DNA from: JBNKWA01 sp050299555
GTDB lineage: Bacteria; Pseudomonadota; Alphaproteobacteria; Rhodobacterales; Rhodobacteraceae
DNA: 64,000 bases
Reading direction: 5' to 3'
Assembly: GCA_050299555.1 (NCBI GenBank)
Contig: JBNKWA010000026.1
Location: forward strand, 1-64,000
Positions 46,499-55,505 of this stretch are shown here, piece after piece (position 1 is the first letter of the stretch; each line of letters begins with the position of its first letter). Both the position numbers and the translations under genes were made by a program. Under the pieces are notes generated by a model that was not told the origin of the DNA, did no database searches, and was given only the letters and a program-made list of their open reading frames with translations.

Positions 46499-47752
46499 AT
46501 GTCGCTGCTTGTGATGAAATTCGGCGGAACCTCCGTCGCCGATCTGGACCGGATAGCGGCCGCCTCGGCGCGCGTGCAGCGCGAGGTGGACCGTGGCCAC
46601 CGGGTGATCGTCATTGTCAGCGCCATGGCCGGCAAGACCAACGAGCTGGTCGGCTGGGTCCGCGACACCGCCAATCCGCCGGGCAGCAACGCCCACCATT
46701 TCTACGACGCCCGCGAATACGACGCCGTCGTCGCCTCGGGCGAGAACGTGACCGCCGGGCTGATGGCGCTGAGGCTGCAGACGATGGGCATCGACGCGCG
46801 CAGCTGGCAGGGCTGGCAGGTGCCGCTGATGACCACCTCGGCCCATGGCGCGGCGCGGATCGAGTCGATCGGCACCGAGGCGATCAACGGCCGCTTCGAC
46901 GCCGGCATGCAGGTCGCCGTGGTCGCCGGCTTCCAGGGCCTGTCGGCCGAGCACCGGCTGACCACCCTCGGCCGCGGCGGCTCGGATACCACCGCTGTCG
47001 CCTTCGCCGCGGCCTTCGGCGCCGAGCGCTGCGACATCTATACCGACGTGGACGGGGTCTACACCACCGACCCGCGGATCACGAAAAAAGCCCGCAAGCT
47101 GTCCAGGATCGCTTATGAAGAGATGCTGGAGCTTGCTTCGCTGGGGGCAAAGGTGCTGCAGACCCGCTCGGTAGAGCTGGCGATGCGCTACAAGGTGCGG
47201 CTGCAGGTCCTCTCGAGTTTCGAGGACGTGCCGGGCACTCTGGTCTGCGACGAGGAGGAGATCATGGAGAGCAGGGTTGTCAGCGGCGTTGCCTATTCGC
47301 GCGACGAGGTCAAGATGACGCTGATCGGCGTCGCCGACCGGCCGGGCACGGCGGCGGCGATCTTCGGCCCGCTGGCCGAATCCGGCGTCAATGTCGACAT
47401 GATCGTGCAGAACATCTCCGCCGACGGCCTGACCGACATGACCTTCTCGTGCCCCACCGACGACGTGGCGCGGGCGACCGCCGCGGTGCAGAAGGCGCTC
47501 AAGGAAGGCAAGTTCGCCTACCGCAGCCTCGACATCGACGATGAGGTCTGCAAGGTCTCGATCGTCGGCATCGGCATGCGCAGCCATGCCGGCATCGCCC
47601 AGAAGATGTTCTCCGCGCTGGCGGCCGAGAACATCAACATCAAGGTCATCACCACCTCCGAGATCAAGGTGTCGGTTCTGGTGGACCGCAAGTACCTGGA
47701 GCTCGCCATCCAGACCCTGCACAACGCCTTCGAGCTCGAACAGGCCGCCTGA
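46499..47752 (+). CDS. lysC: Aspartate kinase
   Basis: This 417-residue enzyme phosphorylates aspartate for lysine, methionine and threonine synthesis. The kinase domain has KFGGTSVAD (7-15), the LGRGGSDTTAVAFAAA motif and the YTDVDGVYTTDPR aspartate-binding stretch; two C-terminal ACT domains (from about 265) allow feedback control. The ATG at 46499 directly precedes the first strand. ptsP starts eight bases after its stop, the usual lysC-ptsP pair of alphaproteobacteria. Confidence 0.97.
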   Translation: MSLLVMKFGGTSVADLDRIAAASARVQREVDRGHRVIVIVSAMAGKTNELVGWVRDTANPPGSNAHHFYDAREYDAVVASGENVTAGLMALRLQTMGIDARSWQGWQVPLMTTSAHGAARIESIGTEAINGRFDAGMQVAVVAGFQGLSAEHRLTTLGRGGSDTTAVAFAAAFGAERCDIYTDVDGVYTTDPRITKKARKLSRIAYEEMLELASLGAKVLQTRSVELAMRYKVRLQVLSSFEDVPGTLVCDEEEIMESRVVSGVAYSRDEVKMTLIGVADRPGTAAAIFGPLAESGVNVDMIVQNISADGLTDMTFSCPTDDVARATAAVQKALKEGKFAYRSLDIDDEVCKVSIVGIGMRSHAGIAQKMFSALAAENINIKVITTSEIKVSVLVDRKYLELAIQTLHNAFELEQAA

Positions 47753-47760
47753 GGCCAGCC

Positions 47761-50010
47761 ATGCTCAACGCCCAGGCGGTCGAGAGCCGTGTCCTGCTGA
47801 AACGACTGCGCGAGGCGCTGGCAACCGCCGGCGCCGGACAGGAGAGGCTCGACCGCATCACCACCATCGTCTCCGAGGGGCTGGTGACCGAGGTCTGTTC
47901 GATCTACCTGCGCCGCGACGCCGACACGCTGGAGCTGTTCGCCACCACCGGCCTGAACCCCGCTGCCGTGCACCAGACCAAGATGCGGCGCGGCCTGGTG
48001 GGCCGCATCGCCGCCAATGCCCAGCCGGTCAACACCTCGAACGCGCCGGCCGAGCCGGGGTTCGAGTTCCGCCCCGAGACCGGCGAGGAGGCCTATTCCT
48101 CGTTCCTCGGCGTGCCGATCCAGCGCCTCGGCGAGGTGCTGGGCGTCCTGGTGGTGCAGAACCGCAAGGCCCGCAGCTATACCGAGGACGAGATCTACGC
48201 GCTTGAGGTGATCGCCATGGTGATCGCCGAGATGGCCGAGCTCGGCGCCTTCACCGGCAGCGCCGAGACCGACCTGCCGCCGCTGCACCGGCTGCCGTTC
48301 TTCGCCAGGGGCATCGTCGGCCAGGAGGGGGCGGCCGAGGGCACGGTGTTCCTGCACGATCCCCACGTGGCGATCTCCAACCCCGTCGCCGACGACCCGC
48401 AGGCGGAACGCCAGCGCCTGCAAGAGGCGCTGACCAGGATGCGCTCCGAGATCGACGACATGATCGGCGACAACGACGTCGCCCAGGGCGAGCACCAGGA
48501 GGTGCTGAACGCCTGGCGCATGTTCGCCCATGACCGCGGCTGGGTCCGGCGCATCGAGGAGGGCATCGACAGCGGCCTTGCCGCCGAGGTGGCGGTGGAA
48601 AAGGAACAGTCGGCCACCCGCATGCGCATGGCCCGGGTGCCCGATCCCTACCTGCGCGAGCGCCTGCACGACCTTGACGATCTGTCGAACCGGCTGCTGC
48701 GGCTTCTGTCGGGGGGCGAGCGGCTGTCGCAGCGGGCGCTGCCCGAGAACGCCATCCTGGTGGCCCGCAACATCGGCCCCGGCGAACTCCTGGAATATGG
48801 CCGTGCCATAAAAGGCGTGGTGCTCGAGGAGGGCTCGGTCGGCAGCCATGCCGCCATCGTCGCCCGGGCGCTGTCGATCCCGCTGGTGATCCAGGCCAGC
48901 CGCATCACCCGCGAGGCGGTGAACGGCGATCCGATCCTCGTGGACGGCGATCAGGGCGTGGTGCACCTGCGCCCCGAAGACAGCGTGCGCGACAGCTTCC
49001 ACGCCAAGATGGAGATGCTGGCCGAGGCCCATCAGAGCTACGCCACGCTGCGCAACAAGCCGGCCGCCACCCGCGACGGCGTGCGCATCACCATGCTGAT
49101 GAATGCCGGGCTGATGGCCGACCTGCCGAGCCTCGAGAACTCGGGCGCCGAGGGCGTGGGCCTGTTCCGCACCGAGCTGCAGTTCCTGATCCGCCGCAGC
49201 GTGCCGCAGCGCGGCGAGCAGGCCGGGCTCTATTCCCGGATCCTGTCCCGGGCCGGCGACCTGCCGGTGACCTTCCGCACCCTCGACATCGGCTCCGACA
49301 AGATCCTGCCCTACATGAAGCGCACAGACGAGCCGAACCCGGCCCTGGGCTGGCGGGCGATCCGGGTCGGGCTCGACCGCCCGGGCATGCTCAGGATGCA
49401 GCTTCAGGCGATGCTGCGCGGTGCCGCCGGGCGGCCGCTCAGGGTGATGTTTCCCTTCGTCGCCCAGTACCAGGAATTCGTCGATGCCCGCGACATGGTG
49501 CTGGCCGAGGTCTGGCGCGAGGGCGAGCTTGGCCACCCGGTGCCGCGGGACCTGAAGATCGGCGCCATGCTGGAGACGCCGAGTCTGGCCTTCGCGCCCG
49601 ACTGCTTCTTCCAGCTCACCGACTTCATCTCCATCGGCGGCAACGACCTGAAGCAGTTCTTCTTCGCCGCCGACCGCGAGAACGAGCGCGTGCGCCGCCG
49701 CTACGACACGCTGACCGTCAGCTTCCTGAGCTTCATCGGCCAGATCGTCGAGCGCTGCGACCGCTTCGGAACCGCGCTCAGCTATTGCGGCGAGGATGCC
49801 GGCCGGCCGGTGGAGGCGCTGGCCTTCGCGGCCATGGGCCTGCGCACCCTGTCGATGCGCCCGGCCGCCATCGGCCCGGTGAAGCGGCTGCTGCGCGCCG
49901 TCAACCTGGCCGAGGCGCGGGCGGTGATCGACGAGGCCCGGTCGGGCGACGTCGCCTCGGTACGCGGGCCCCTGGTGGCCTGGCTCGATCGGATCGGGGC
50001 GCCCTACTGA
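47761..50010 (+). CDS. ptsP: Nitrogen PTS enzyme I (EI-Ntr, PtsP)
   Basis: This 749-residue phosphotransferase transfers phosphate from PEP to NPr in the nitrogen phosphotransferase system, which regulates rather than transports. It has an N-terminal GAF domain (about 20-165), the swivel domain with the phosphohistidine His363 in GSVGSHAAIVAR, and the PEP-binding barrel with GLFRTELQFLIR, FRTLDIGSDK and SYCGEDAGRP. It lies eight bases after lysC. The segment that follows carries repeat elements rather than a further gene of the system. Confidence 0.96.
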   Translation: MLNAQAVESRVLLKRLREALATAGAGQERLDRITTIVSEGLVTEVCSIYLRRDADTLELFATTGLNPAAVHQTKMRRGLVGRIAANAQPVNTSNAPAEPGFEFRPETGEEAYSSFLGVPIQRLGEVLGVLVVQNRKARSYTEDEIYALEVIAMVIAEMAELGAFTGSAETDLPPLHRLPFFARGIVGQEGAAEGTVFLHDPHVAISNPVADDPQAERQRLQEALTRMRSEIDDMIGDNDVAQGEHQEVLNAWRMFAHDRGWVRRIEEGIDSGLAAEVAVEKEQSATRMRMARVPDPYLRERLHDLDDLSNRLLRLLSGGERLSQRALPENAILVARNIGPGELLEYGRAIKGVVLEEGSVGSHAAIVARALSIPLVIQASRITREAVNGDPILVDGDQGVVHLRPEDSVRDSFHAKMEMLAEAHQSYATLRNKPAATRDGVRITMLMNAGLMADLPSLENSGAEGVGLFRTELQFLIRRSVPQRGEQAGLYSRILSRAGDLPVTFRTLDIGSDKILPYMKRTDEPNPALGWRAIRVGLDRPGMLRMQLQAMLRGAAGRPLRVMFPFVAQYQEFVDARDMVLAEVWREGELGHPVPRDLKIGAMLETPSLAFAPDCFFQLTDFISIGGNDLKQFFFAADRENERVRRRYDTLTVSFLSFIGQIVERCDRFGTALSYCGEDAGRPVEALAFAAMGLRTLSMRPAAIGPVKRLLRAVNLAEARAVIDEARSGDVASVRGPLVAWLDRIGAPY

Positions 50011-50078
50011 CCGCGTGTCCCCACGCGTCTCCATCCGCGTTAACACTTTTCCCGTTTGTTTTCAGATAGTTGCGAAAT

Positions 50079-50259
50079 GTCCCCATGGGGACGCCCAGTG
50101 CGGACACCCGGTCGGGCGACGGGAATTACCTGATCGCGCCCGGGCGCTCCCCGCCCACCCACCCTCGCGCCCGGGCGCGATCTGGCACCCGGTCCCCATA
50201 GCGTCCCCACGGGAAATGCCGCGAAATCAGCACCTTGACCCCCCGTCCCCATGGGGACG
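50079..50259. repeat. Composite palindromic repeat, left copy
   Basis: This unit is bounded by the palindrome GTCCCCATGGGGAC at 50079-50092 and 50245-50258 (extended to CGTCCCCATGGGGACG in the second). Between them are the G4-loop hairpin C and the half-sites GTCCCCAT at 50192 and GCGTCCCCAC at 50201. A related half-site lies at about 50016. A second unit of the same order lies at 51373-51546. In both the GCGTCCCCAC half-site is exactly 44 bases before the last palindrome, and the 17 bases before that palindrome are almost identical. The ptsP-hydrolase gap (50011-50352) holds nothing else that I recognise. Confidence 0.85.
50132..50182 (+). repeat. G4-loop hairpin repeat, copy C
   Basis: GATCGCGCCCGGGCGC and its exact complement form a perfect 16-base stem around the loop TCCCCGCCCACCCACCCTC. 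Compared with copy A the loop differs in a single base between two C-runs, so the runs themselves are kept. Confidence 0.9.
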
Positions 50260-50352
50260 CTGCCAGTGCGCGGCCGACCGGGACTTGCCGGGCCCCCCGT
50301 GCTATGCCTTGATCGCCGCACCGGTAATCCTGGATCGACCGAGGAGCCCCCA

Positions 50353-51276
50353 ATGAACCCGTTCGCATCACTTGCGGCCGACGACCGCCATCGGCCGGCA
50401 GGCCCGCGCCCTGGTGCCGCCGCACTCATCGCCCTGCTGCTGGCCTCTCCGGCATCGGCCGGGGAAGAGACCGTCACCTTCGAGGTCGATGGCATGAAGG
50501 TGGTCGGCACCCTCAACCTGCCGGACGGGGTCGAGAACCCGCCGGCGATCCTCTTGCTGCACGGCTTCACCGGCAGCCGCGACGAGCTGGAGATCCCGGC
50601 GGTGTCCGAAGGCATCTTCGCCCGCGCGGCGCGGGTCTGGGCCGATCAGGGCATCGCCAGCCTTCGCATCGACTATCGCTTCAACGGCGACAGCGATGGC
50701 GACTTCGCCGATTCCACCATGGATGCGCATGTCGCCGACGGGCTGGCCGCCCTGGATTTCCTGGCCGAAAGCGGCGTCGATCCCGACCGCATGGCGCTGG
50801 TCGGCTGGAGCATGGGCGGCGCCGTCGGTGCGGCGGTCGCGGGCCGCACCAGCCACCCGCTCGACGCCGTGGCCCTGTGGGCGCCGGGCACCAACATGGC
50901 CGCATCGATCACGCTGCTTTTCGGCGCCGACAAGGTCAGGGAGGCTCTGGCCAGCGGCGGCGAGCCGGTGGGCTTCGCGCTGCCCTGGGGCGCCGAGATC
51001 GCGCTGAAGACCGGATTCTTCGAGAGCCTCTACACCGTCGATCCGCCGGCCGAGATCGCGCTCTACGACGGCCCGCTCTTCGTCGCCGTCGGGACCAATG
51101 ACGACGTGGTCTTTCCGCAGCCCCAGTCGGGCCAGGTGCTGCTCGACTATCACCCCGGCGAGGAGGAGCTGTTCGTGCGGCCGATGGACCACGTCTTCAA
51201 CGCCTTTCAGGGCGCCGAGCAGGTGGACGAGCTGATCGCCGCCACCGGTGCGTTCATCGCCGGCCATTTCGACTAG
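50353..51276 (+). CDS. Secreted alpha/beta hydrolase
   Basis: This 307-residue protein has a signal-type N-terminus (hydrophobic residues 21-36, ASPASAG) and an alpha/beta-hydrolase fold: LLLHGFTGSRDE near the oxyanion hole, the nucleophile Ser153 in GWSMGG, an aspartate in GTNDDVVFP and the histidine in PMDHVF. It resembles dienelactone-hydrolase- or acylpeptidase-like esterases, but the substrate is unknown. GAGGAG precedes the ATG. The gene is bracketed by two copies of a composite palindromic repeat, so it may have been mobilised or duplicated by recombination between them. Confidence 0.85.
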   Translation: MNPFASLAADDRHRPAGPRPGAAALIALLLASPASAGEETVTFEVDGMKVVGTLNLPDGVENPPAILLLHGFTGSRDELEIPAVSEGIFARAARVWADQGIASLRIDYRFNGDSDGDFADSTMDAHVADGLAALDFLAESGVDPDRMALVGWSMGGAVGAAVAGRTSHPLDAVALWAPGTNMAASITLLFGADKVREALASGGEPVGFALPWGAEIALKTGFFESLYTVDPPAEIALYDGPLFVAVGTNDDVVFPQPQSGQVLLDYHPGEEELFVRPMDHVFNAFQGAEQVDELIAATGAFIAGHFD

Positions 51277-51372
51277 GAGGGCCGCGTGCGTGCCGGCCCG
51301 CCGAGAGCGGGCCGTCTTCCGCCCCCTCGGTTGCCAACGCCCTTTGTCAGATGACATCGGCAGCTTGCAGAG

Positions 51373-51546
51373 CGTCCCCATGGGGACGCCCCGCGAGGGG
51401 GTGGACCTTCGCCACAGATCGCGCCCGGGCGCTCCCCGCCCTCCCACCCTCGCGCCCCATGCGCGATTGCGGGCGCGATTGCGGGGGGCGTCCCCACGCG
51501 ATCCTGTTGAATTCCAGCGCCTTGATCCCCCGTCCCCATGGGGACG
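51373..51546. repeat. Composite palindromic repeat, right copy
   Basis: The unit starts with CGTCCCCATGGGGACG (51373-51388), continues with G4-loop hairpin D (51417-51468) and the half-site GCGTCCCCAC (51488), and ends with CGTCCCCATGGGGACG (51531-51546). Order, orientation and the 44-base spacing match the left copy at 50079-50259. It fills most of the gap between the hydrolase and the pyruvyltransferase gene (51277-51614), in which I saw no other feature. Confidence 0.85.
51417..51468 (+). repeat. G4-loop hairpin repeat, copy D
   Basis: The left arm GATCGCGCCCGGGCGC is identical to that of copy C; the right arm GCGCCCCATGCGCGATT pairs with some mismatches. The loop is TCCCCGCCCTCCCACCCTC, differing from copies A and C only in one spacer base. 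Confidence 0.85.
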
Positions 51547-51614
51547 CCTGGCGGCGCATTCCCTCTCCGGTCCCGCCGCGCTAGACAGGGGGCCCCAGGC
51601 TTTTCGAGGCGCCC

Positions 51615-52649
51615 ATGACCGCTGCCGCTCCCCGCGCGGTGATCCTCAACGACACCACCGCCAGCCACCACCACGGCTGCGCCCGGGTGATGCGGGTGCT
51701 GCGCGACGGGCTGGCCGCCGCCGGGATCATCGAGATCGCCGCCAGCCCGGTGCGCCACGACTGGCGCGCCGATGTCCGCCTCATGGAGGCCATCGCCCGG
51801 GCCGGGCTGGTGGTGATCAACGGCGAGGGCACGCTGCATCACGGCCGGCCGGCGGGCCTGGCGCTGTTGAAGGTGGTCGAGGCTGTCGCCCCGCAGGGCA
51901 CGCCGGTGGCGCTGGTCAATGCGCTCTGGCAGGACAACCCGTCCGAATGGGGACCTCTCGCCGCGCGGCTGGCCCTGATCCGTGCCCGCGACAGCCGCAG
52001 CGCCGAGGCCCTGACCAAGGCCACCGGACGGCCCGTGGCGGCGATGCCGGACCTCTCGCTCTGCGCCGGCGCCGCCCATCCGGCGGAACCAGGCCGGGGC
52101 ATCGTCTTCGGCGATGCGGTGCGGCTGTCCACCCGCCGTGTGCTGGCCCGCGCGGCGCTGAGACATCGCGGCGCGCTCTACCTGCCGATCAAGGCCCCGC
52201 CGCGCCTGGTCTCGCTGCCGCGGCCGCTGCTGGCGACCGCGCTTCGGGCCGGCTTTAGCCTTTATAACGGCATCGTGGCGCCGCATCCGGCGCCGACCCG
52301 GCTGGCGGCGAGCGAGGCGGAGTACCTGGACATCCTCGGCGCCCACGCGCTGCATGTCACCGGCCGTTTCCATGGCGTGGCCCTCAGCCTCGTCGCCGGG
52401 GTGCCGTTTCTGGCAGTGGCGTCGAATTCGTGGAAGATCGAGGCGCTGGTGGCCGATGCCGGGCTGGACCCGGCCCGTGTGGTGGCGCCCGAGGCACTGG
52501 CCGCGACGCTGAAAGCGCGTCCCCATGCGGCCGACTGGGCCTGGTCGCCGGCCGAGCACGCGGCGGTCGCCGGCGTTCTCGAACGCGGACGGCGGCAGGC
52601 GGCGCAGCTCTTCTCCGAGCTCCGCGCACTCGCCGGGGCACCGGCATGA
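51615..52649 (+). CDS. Polysaccharide pyruvyl transferase family protein
   Basis: This 344-residue protein matches the polysaccharide pyruvyl transferase family, which adds pyruvate ketals to sugars of surface polymers or acts as a glycosyltransferase-like enzyme. Conserved parts are ILNDTTASHHHGCARVMR, VVINGEGTLHHGRPAG and the late LHVTGRFHGVALSLVAGVPF. No membrane segment is seen, so it is cytoplasmic. It overlaps the following GT29-like gene by ATGA, so the two work together, probably on the same surface glycan. Confidence 0.82.
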   Translation: MTAAAPRAVILNDTTASHHHGCARVMRVLRDGLAAAGIIEIAASPVRHDWRADVRLMEAIARAGLVVINGEGTLHHGRPAGLALLKVVEAVAPQGTPVALVNALWQDNPSEWGPLAARLALIRARDSRSAEALTKATGRPVAAMPDLSLCAGAAHPAEPGRGIVFGDAVRLSTRRVLARAALRHRGALYLPIKAPPRLVSLPRPLLATALRAGFSLYNGIVAPHPAPTRLAASEAEYLDILGAHALHVTGRFHGVALSLVAGVPFLAVASNSWKIEALVADAGLDPARVVAPEALAATLKARPHAADWAWSPAEHAAVAGVLERGRRQAAQLFSELRALAGAPA

Positions 52650-53287
52650 CGCTGGTGCTGAAGCTGGCCCGCGCGCTGGCCGCGGCCATGCCCGGCAGCG
52701 CTTGGGCCGAAGCGTGGTTCGCCCGTCACGCGCTGGCCGAAACAGCGGTGATGCAGGCGCTCGATGGCCGACAGGTCGCGCTGGTCGGCAATGCCCGCTC
52801 GCTCGCCACGACGGACTTCGGCGCCGCCATTGACGGCCACGACCTGGTCATCCGGCTCAACCGTGCACCCGGATTGGGGCAGCCCTCGCATGGCAGCCGC
52901 GCCGACTGGATCGCCGCCAGCATCGATGTGCCCGAGCGGCTGGGCGGGGCCGCCGTGGACCGGCTTCTCTGGATGACGCCGAAGCGCAGGCGGGTGCCGC
53001 CCTGGGCGCTGGCGCGGCGGGCGGTCTGGTTCTACCCCCCCGCCTGGCACGCGGAGCTGGCGGCCCGGCTCGGCGCGCGCCCCTCCACCGGGGCGATGGC
53101 GATCGACCTTCTGGCCCGCAGCAAGGCCGGGAAGATCGACCTCTACGGGTTCGATTTCTTCGCCTCGAAGTCGCTGTCGGGCAGCCGCGACGCCGCCCAG
53201 GTGCCGCACGACTTCGCCGCCGAACGCGACTGGGCGCTCGCGCTGATCGCCGCCGACCCGCGCTTCACGCTGAACCGCGCGGACTGA
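52646..53287 (+). CDS. GT29 sialyltransferase-like glycosyltransferase
   Basis: This 213-residue protein shows the two sialyl-type motifs of glycosyltransferase family 29: VALVGNARSLATTDFGAAID-HDLVIRLNRAP (about residues 45-75) and RPSTGAMAIDLL followed by IDLYGFDFF (about 145-172). It is shorter than animal sialyltransferases but similar to bacterial members found next to polysaccharide genes. The start overlaps the stop of the pyruvyltransferase gene (ATGA). No nonulosonate synthesis genes are in the window, so the donor, CMP-sialic acid or CMP-Kdo-like, is open. Confidence 0.75.
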   Translation: MTLVLKLARALAAAMPGSAWAEAWFARHALAETAVMQALDGRQVALVGNARSLATTDFGAAIDGHDLVIRLNRAPGLGQPSHGSRADWIAASIDVPERLGGAAVDRLLWMTPKRRRVPPWALARRAVWFYPPAWHAELAARLGARPSTGAMAIDLLARSKAGKIDLYGFDFFASKSLSGSRDAAQVPHDFAAERDWALALIAADPRFTLNRAD

Positions 53288-53323
53288 CGCCCGCGCGGTC
53301 TGGATCGGCCCAAGGCGCCGGGA

Positions 53324-55504
53324 TCAGGCGAAGCTGACCCCGTTCGCGGCCAGCGGCAACCGCGTCACCCGCTTGCCGGTCAGCGCGAAGATCGCGTTGG
53401 CCAACGCCGGGCCCGCAGGCGGCACACCCGGCTCGCCGACGCCCGTGGGTGCTTCGGTCGAGGGCATCACATGCACCTCGATAGCGCCGATATCGCCCAT
53501 CCGCAGCGGCTCGTAGTCGGGGAAGTTCGACTGGTCGACCTCGCCATCGGTGAAGGTGATCTGGCCGCGCATCACATGGCCGAGGCCGTAGCCGATGCCG
53601 CCCTCCATCTGGGCGCGGATCACGTCGGGGTTCACCGGCACGCCGCAATCCACCGCACAGGTCACCTTTTCGATCTTCAGCGCATCGGCGCTGCCCGAGA
53701 CCTCCACCACCTCGGCGACGTAGGTGTTGAACGACTTATGCACCGCGATGCCCTGGGCGTGGCCCTCGGGCAGCGGCTGACCCCAGCCAGCCTTCTCCGC
53801 CGCCAGTTGCAGCACCCCGGCAAGCCGCTGCTGCTCGGGCGTGCCGTCGGCAAGCAAAGCCAGCCGGTAGGCGACCGGGTCCCGGCCGGCGGCATGCGCG
53901 GCCATGTCGATCAGGCTCTCCATCACGTAGCCGGTGTGGGAGTGTCCGACCGAGCGCCACCAGAGCGCCGTGACCGGGGTCTCGAAGTCGGTCAGCCCCA
54001 CCGACAGCGCCGGAATGGCGTAGTGGGTGTCGGAGATGCCCTCCACCGAGGCCTCGTCGATGCCGTCCCTGACCACCATCGGCTCCATGGGCGTGCCCTT
54101 GAAGATCGACTTGGCGGCAACCCGATGGTCCCAGCCGGCAATCCTGCCATCGGCATCGAGACCGATCCGCGCCTTGTGCACCGCCAGCGGCCGGTAGTAG
54201 CCGCCGTGGATGTCGTCCTCGCGCGACCAGACCAGCTTGACCGGCGCGGTGCCGCCCAGCGCCTGGAAGGCCAGCGCCGCCTCGACATGGTAGTCGCTGG
54301 TGGGGATCGCCCGACGGCCGAACGAGCCGCCGGCGAAGACCGTGCGGATCTCGACCGTCGACGGGTCGATGCCCAGCACCGCCGCGACCGTGGGCTGGGT
54401 CAGGCCCGGGAACTGGCAGCCGTCATGGACGCGGACGCCACCGCCCTGCAGGGGCTCGATGGTGCAGTTCAGCGGCTCCATCGGCGAGTGCGACAAGTTC
54501 GGGAAGGTGAACTCGGCCTCCAGGACCTGCGCGGCGCCGTCGATGGCGCTGCCGGTGGCGGCAAGGTCCGAACCCTCTCGCGCCAGATAGGCGGGCTCGC
54601 CCGCTGCCAGCGCCAGGGCGTCGGCGACCATCTGGTCCGAGCTTCTGGTCTCGGCCGCGGCGAAGTCCCATTCCGCGGTGATCGCGTCCCGGGCCTGGAA
54701 GGCGGCCCAGGTGTTCTTGCCATAGACGATCACCCCGGCGCTGTTCGGCATCGCCTTGGCGTCGACGAAGCCGGCAAGACCCGCCGCGCCCGAGGCATCG
54801 AAGCCTTTCAGCGTGGCGCCGAACTTGGGCGGCCGCACCAGCGCCGCCACGACCATGCCGTCGAGGTGCTGATCGATGGCGAACTCGGCGCTGCCGTCGA
54901 TCTTGCCGGGCGTGTCCTTGCGCGGCAGGTGATCGCGGCCGATCAGGGTGAAGGCCTCGGGTGCCTTGACCGCGGGCTCGGCCGGCGGGGTCAGCGCCGC
55001 GGCGGCGGCCACGAAATCACCGAAGCCGCCGGAATTGGTGCCGTCGCTGATGACGCCGTTCTCGACTGTGATCGCGCCTGGGTCGCTGCCCCAGGCCTTG
55101 GCGGCAGCCTCCACCAGCACCGCGCGGGCGGCCGCGCCGGCCTGGCGATACTGCATGAAGCTGTTGGCCATGGCGGTCGAGCCGCCGGTGCCCTGGGCAC
55201 CGAAGAACAGGTTCTTGTAAAGCTCGTTGTCGGCAGGCGCGAATTCTATCGCGACCTTGCTCCAGTCGGCGTCAAGCTCGTCGGCGACCAGTGTGGTCAG
55301 CCCCGTCGACGTGCCCTGGCCCATCTCGAAATGCTTCAGGATCACGGTGACGGTGCCGTCCGGCGCGACCTTGACGAACGGGTTCAGCCCGGTGGCCTCG
55401 GAGCCGGCGGCAAAGGCGCCGTCGGGGCGGACGCCCACCACCAAGAGCGCGGCGGCGGCGGACGCGGCCTGCAGAAAGCCGCGGCGGGATGTCTGGAGGT
55501 TCAT
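53324..55504 (-). CDS. Isoquinoline 1-oxidoreductase-type molybdenum hydroxylase, large subunit
   Basis: This 726-residue protein binds the molybdenum cofactor and hydroxylates aromatic heterocycles or aldehydes. A Tat signal (SRRGFLQAASAAAALLVVG) starts the protein, so the complex is periplasmic. Typical motifs are FGAQGTGGSTA, the GGSFGRRAIPTSDYHVEAA block and the catalytic glutamate in GVGEPG (about residue 691). The IorA-type small subunit is encoded one base upstream. No cytochrome c subunit or maturation factor (XdhC) is adjacent. The name IorB describes the family; the substrate is unknown. Confidence 0.9.
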   Translation of the reverse strand: MNLQTSRRGFLQAASAAAALLVVGVRPDGAFAAGSEATGLNPFVKVAPDGTVTVILKHFEMGQGTSTGLTTLVADELDADWSKVAIEFAPADNELYKNLFFGAQGTGGSTAMANSFMQYRQAGAAARAVLVEAAAKAWGSDPGAITVENGVISDGTNSGGFGDFVAAAAALTPPAEPAVKAPEAFTLIGRDHLPRKDTPGKIDGSAEFAIDQHLDGMVVAALVRPPKFGATLKGFDASGAAGLAGFVDAKAMPNSAGVIVYGKNTWAAFQARDAITAEWDFAAAETRSSDQMVADALALAAGEPAYLAREGSDLAATGSAIDGAAQVLEAEFTFPNLSHSPMEPLNCTIEPLQGGGVRVHDGCQFPGLTQPTVAAVLGIDPSTVEIRTVFAGGSFGRRAIPTSDYHVEAALAFQALGGTAPVKLVWSREDDIHGGYYRPLAVHKARIGLDADGRIAGWDHRVAAKSIFKGTPMEPMVVRDGIDEASVEGISDTHYAIPALSVGLTDFETPVTALWWRSVGHSHTGYVMESLIDMAAHAAGRDPVAYRLALLADGTPEQQRLAGVLQLAAEKAGWGQPLPEGHAQGIAVHKSFNTYVAEVVEVSGSADALKIEKVTCAVDCGVPVNPDVIRAQMEGGIGYGLGHVMRGQITFTDGEVDQSNFPDYEPLRMGDIGAIEVHVMPSTEAPTGVGEPGVPPAGPALANAIFALTGKRVTRLPLAANGVSFA

Positions 55505-55505
55505 C

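Noticed and set aside
50079..51546. CRISPR array interpretation of the repeated GTCCCC palindromes
   Set aside because: Spacing is irregular, copies are few, a gene lies between them and no cas gene is present.
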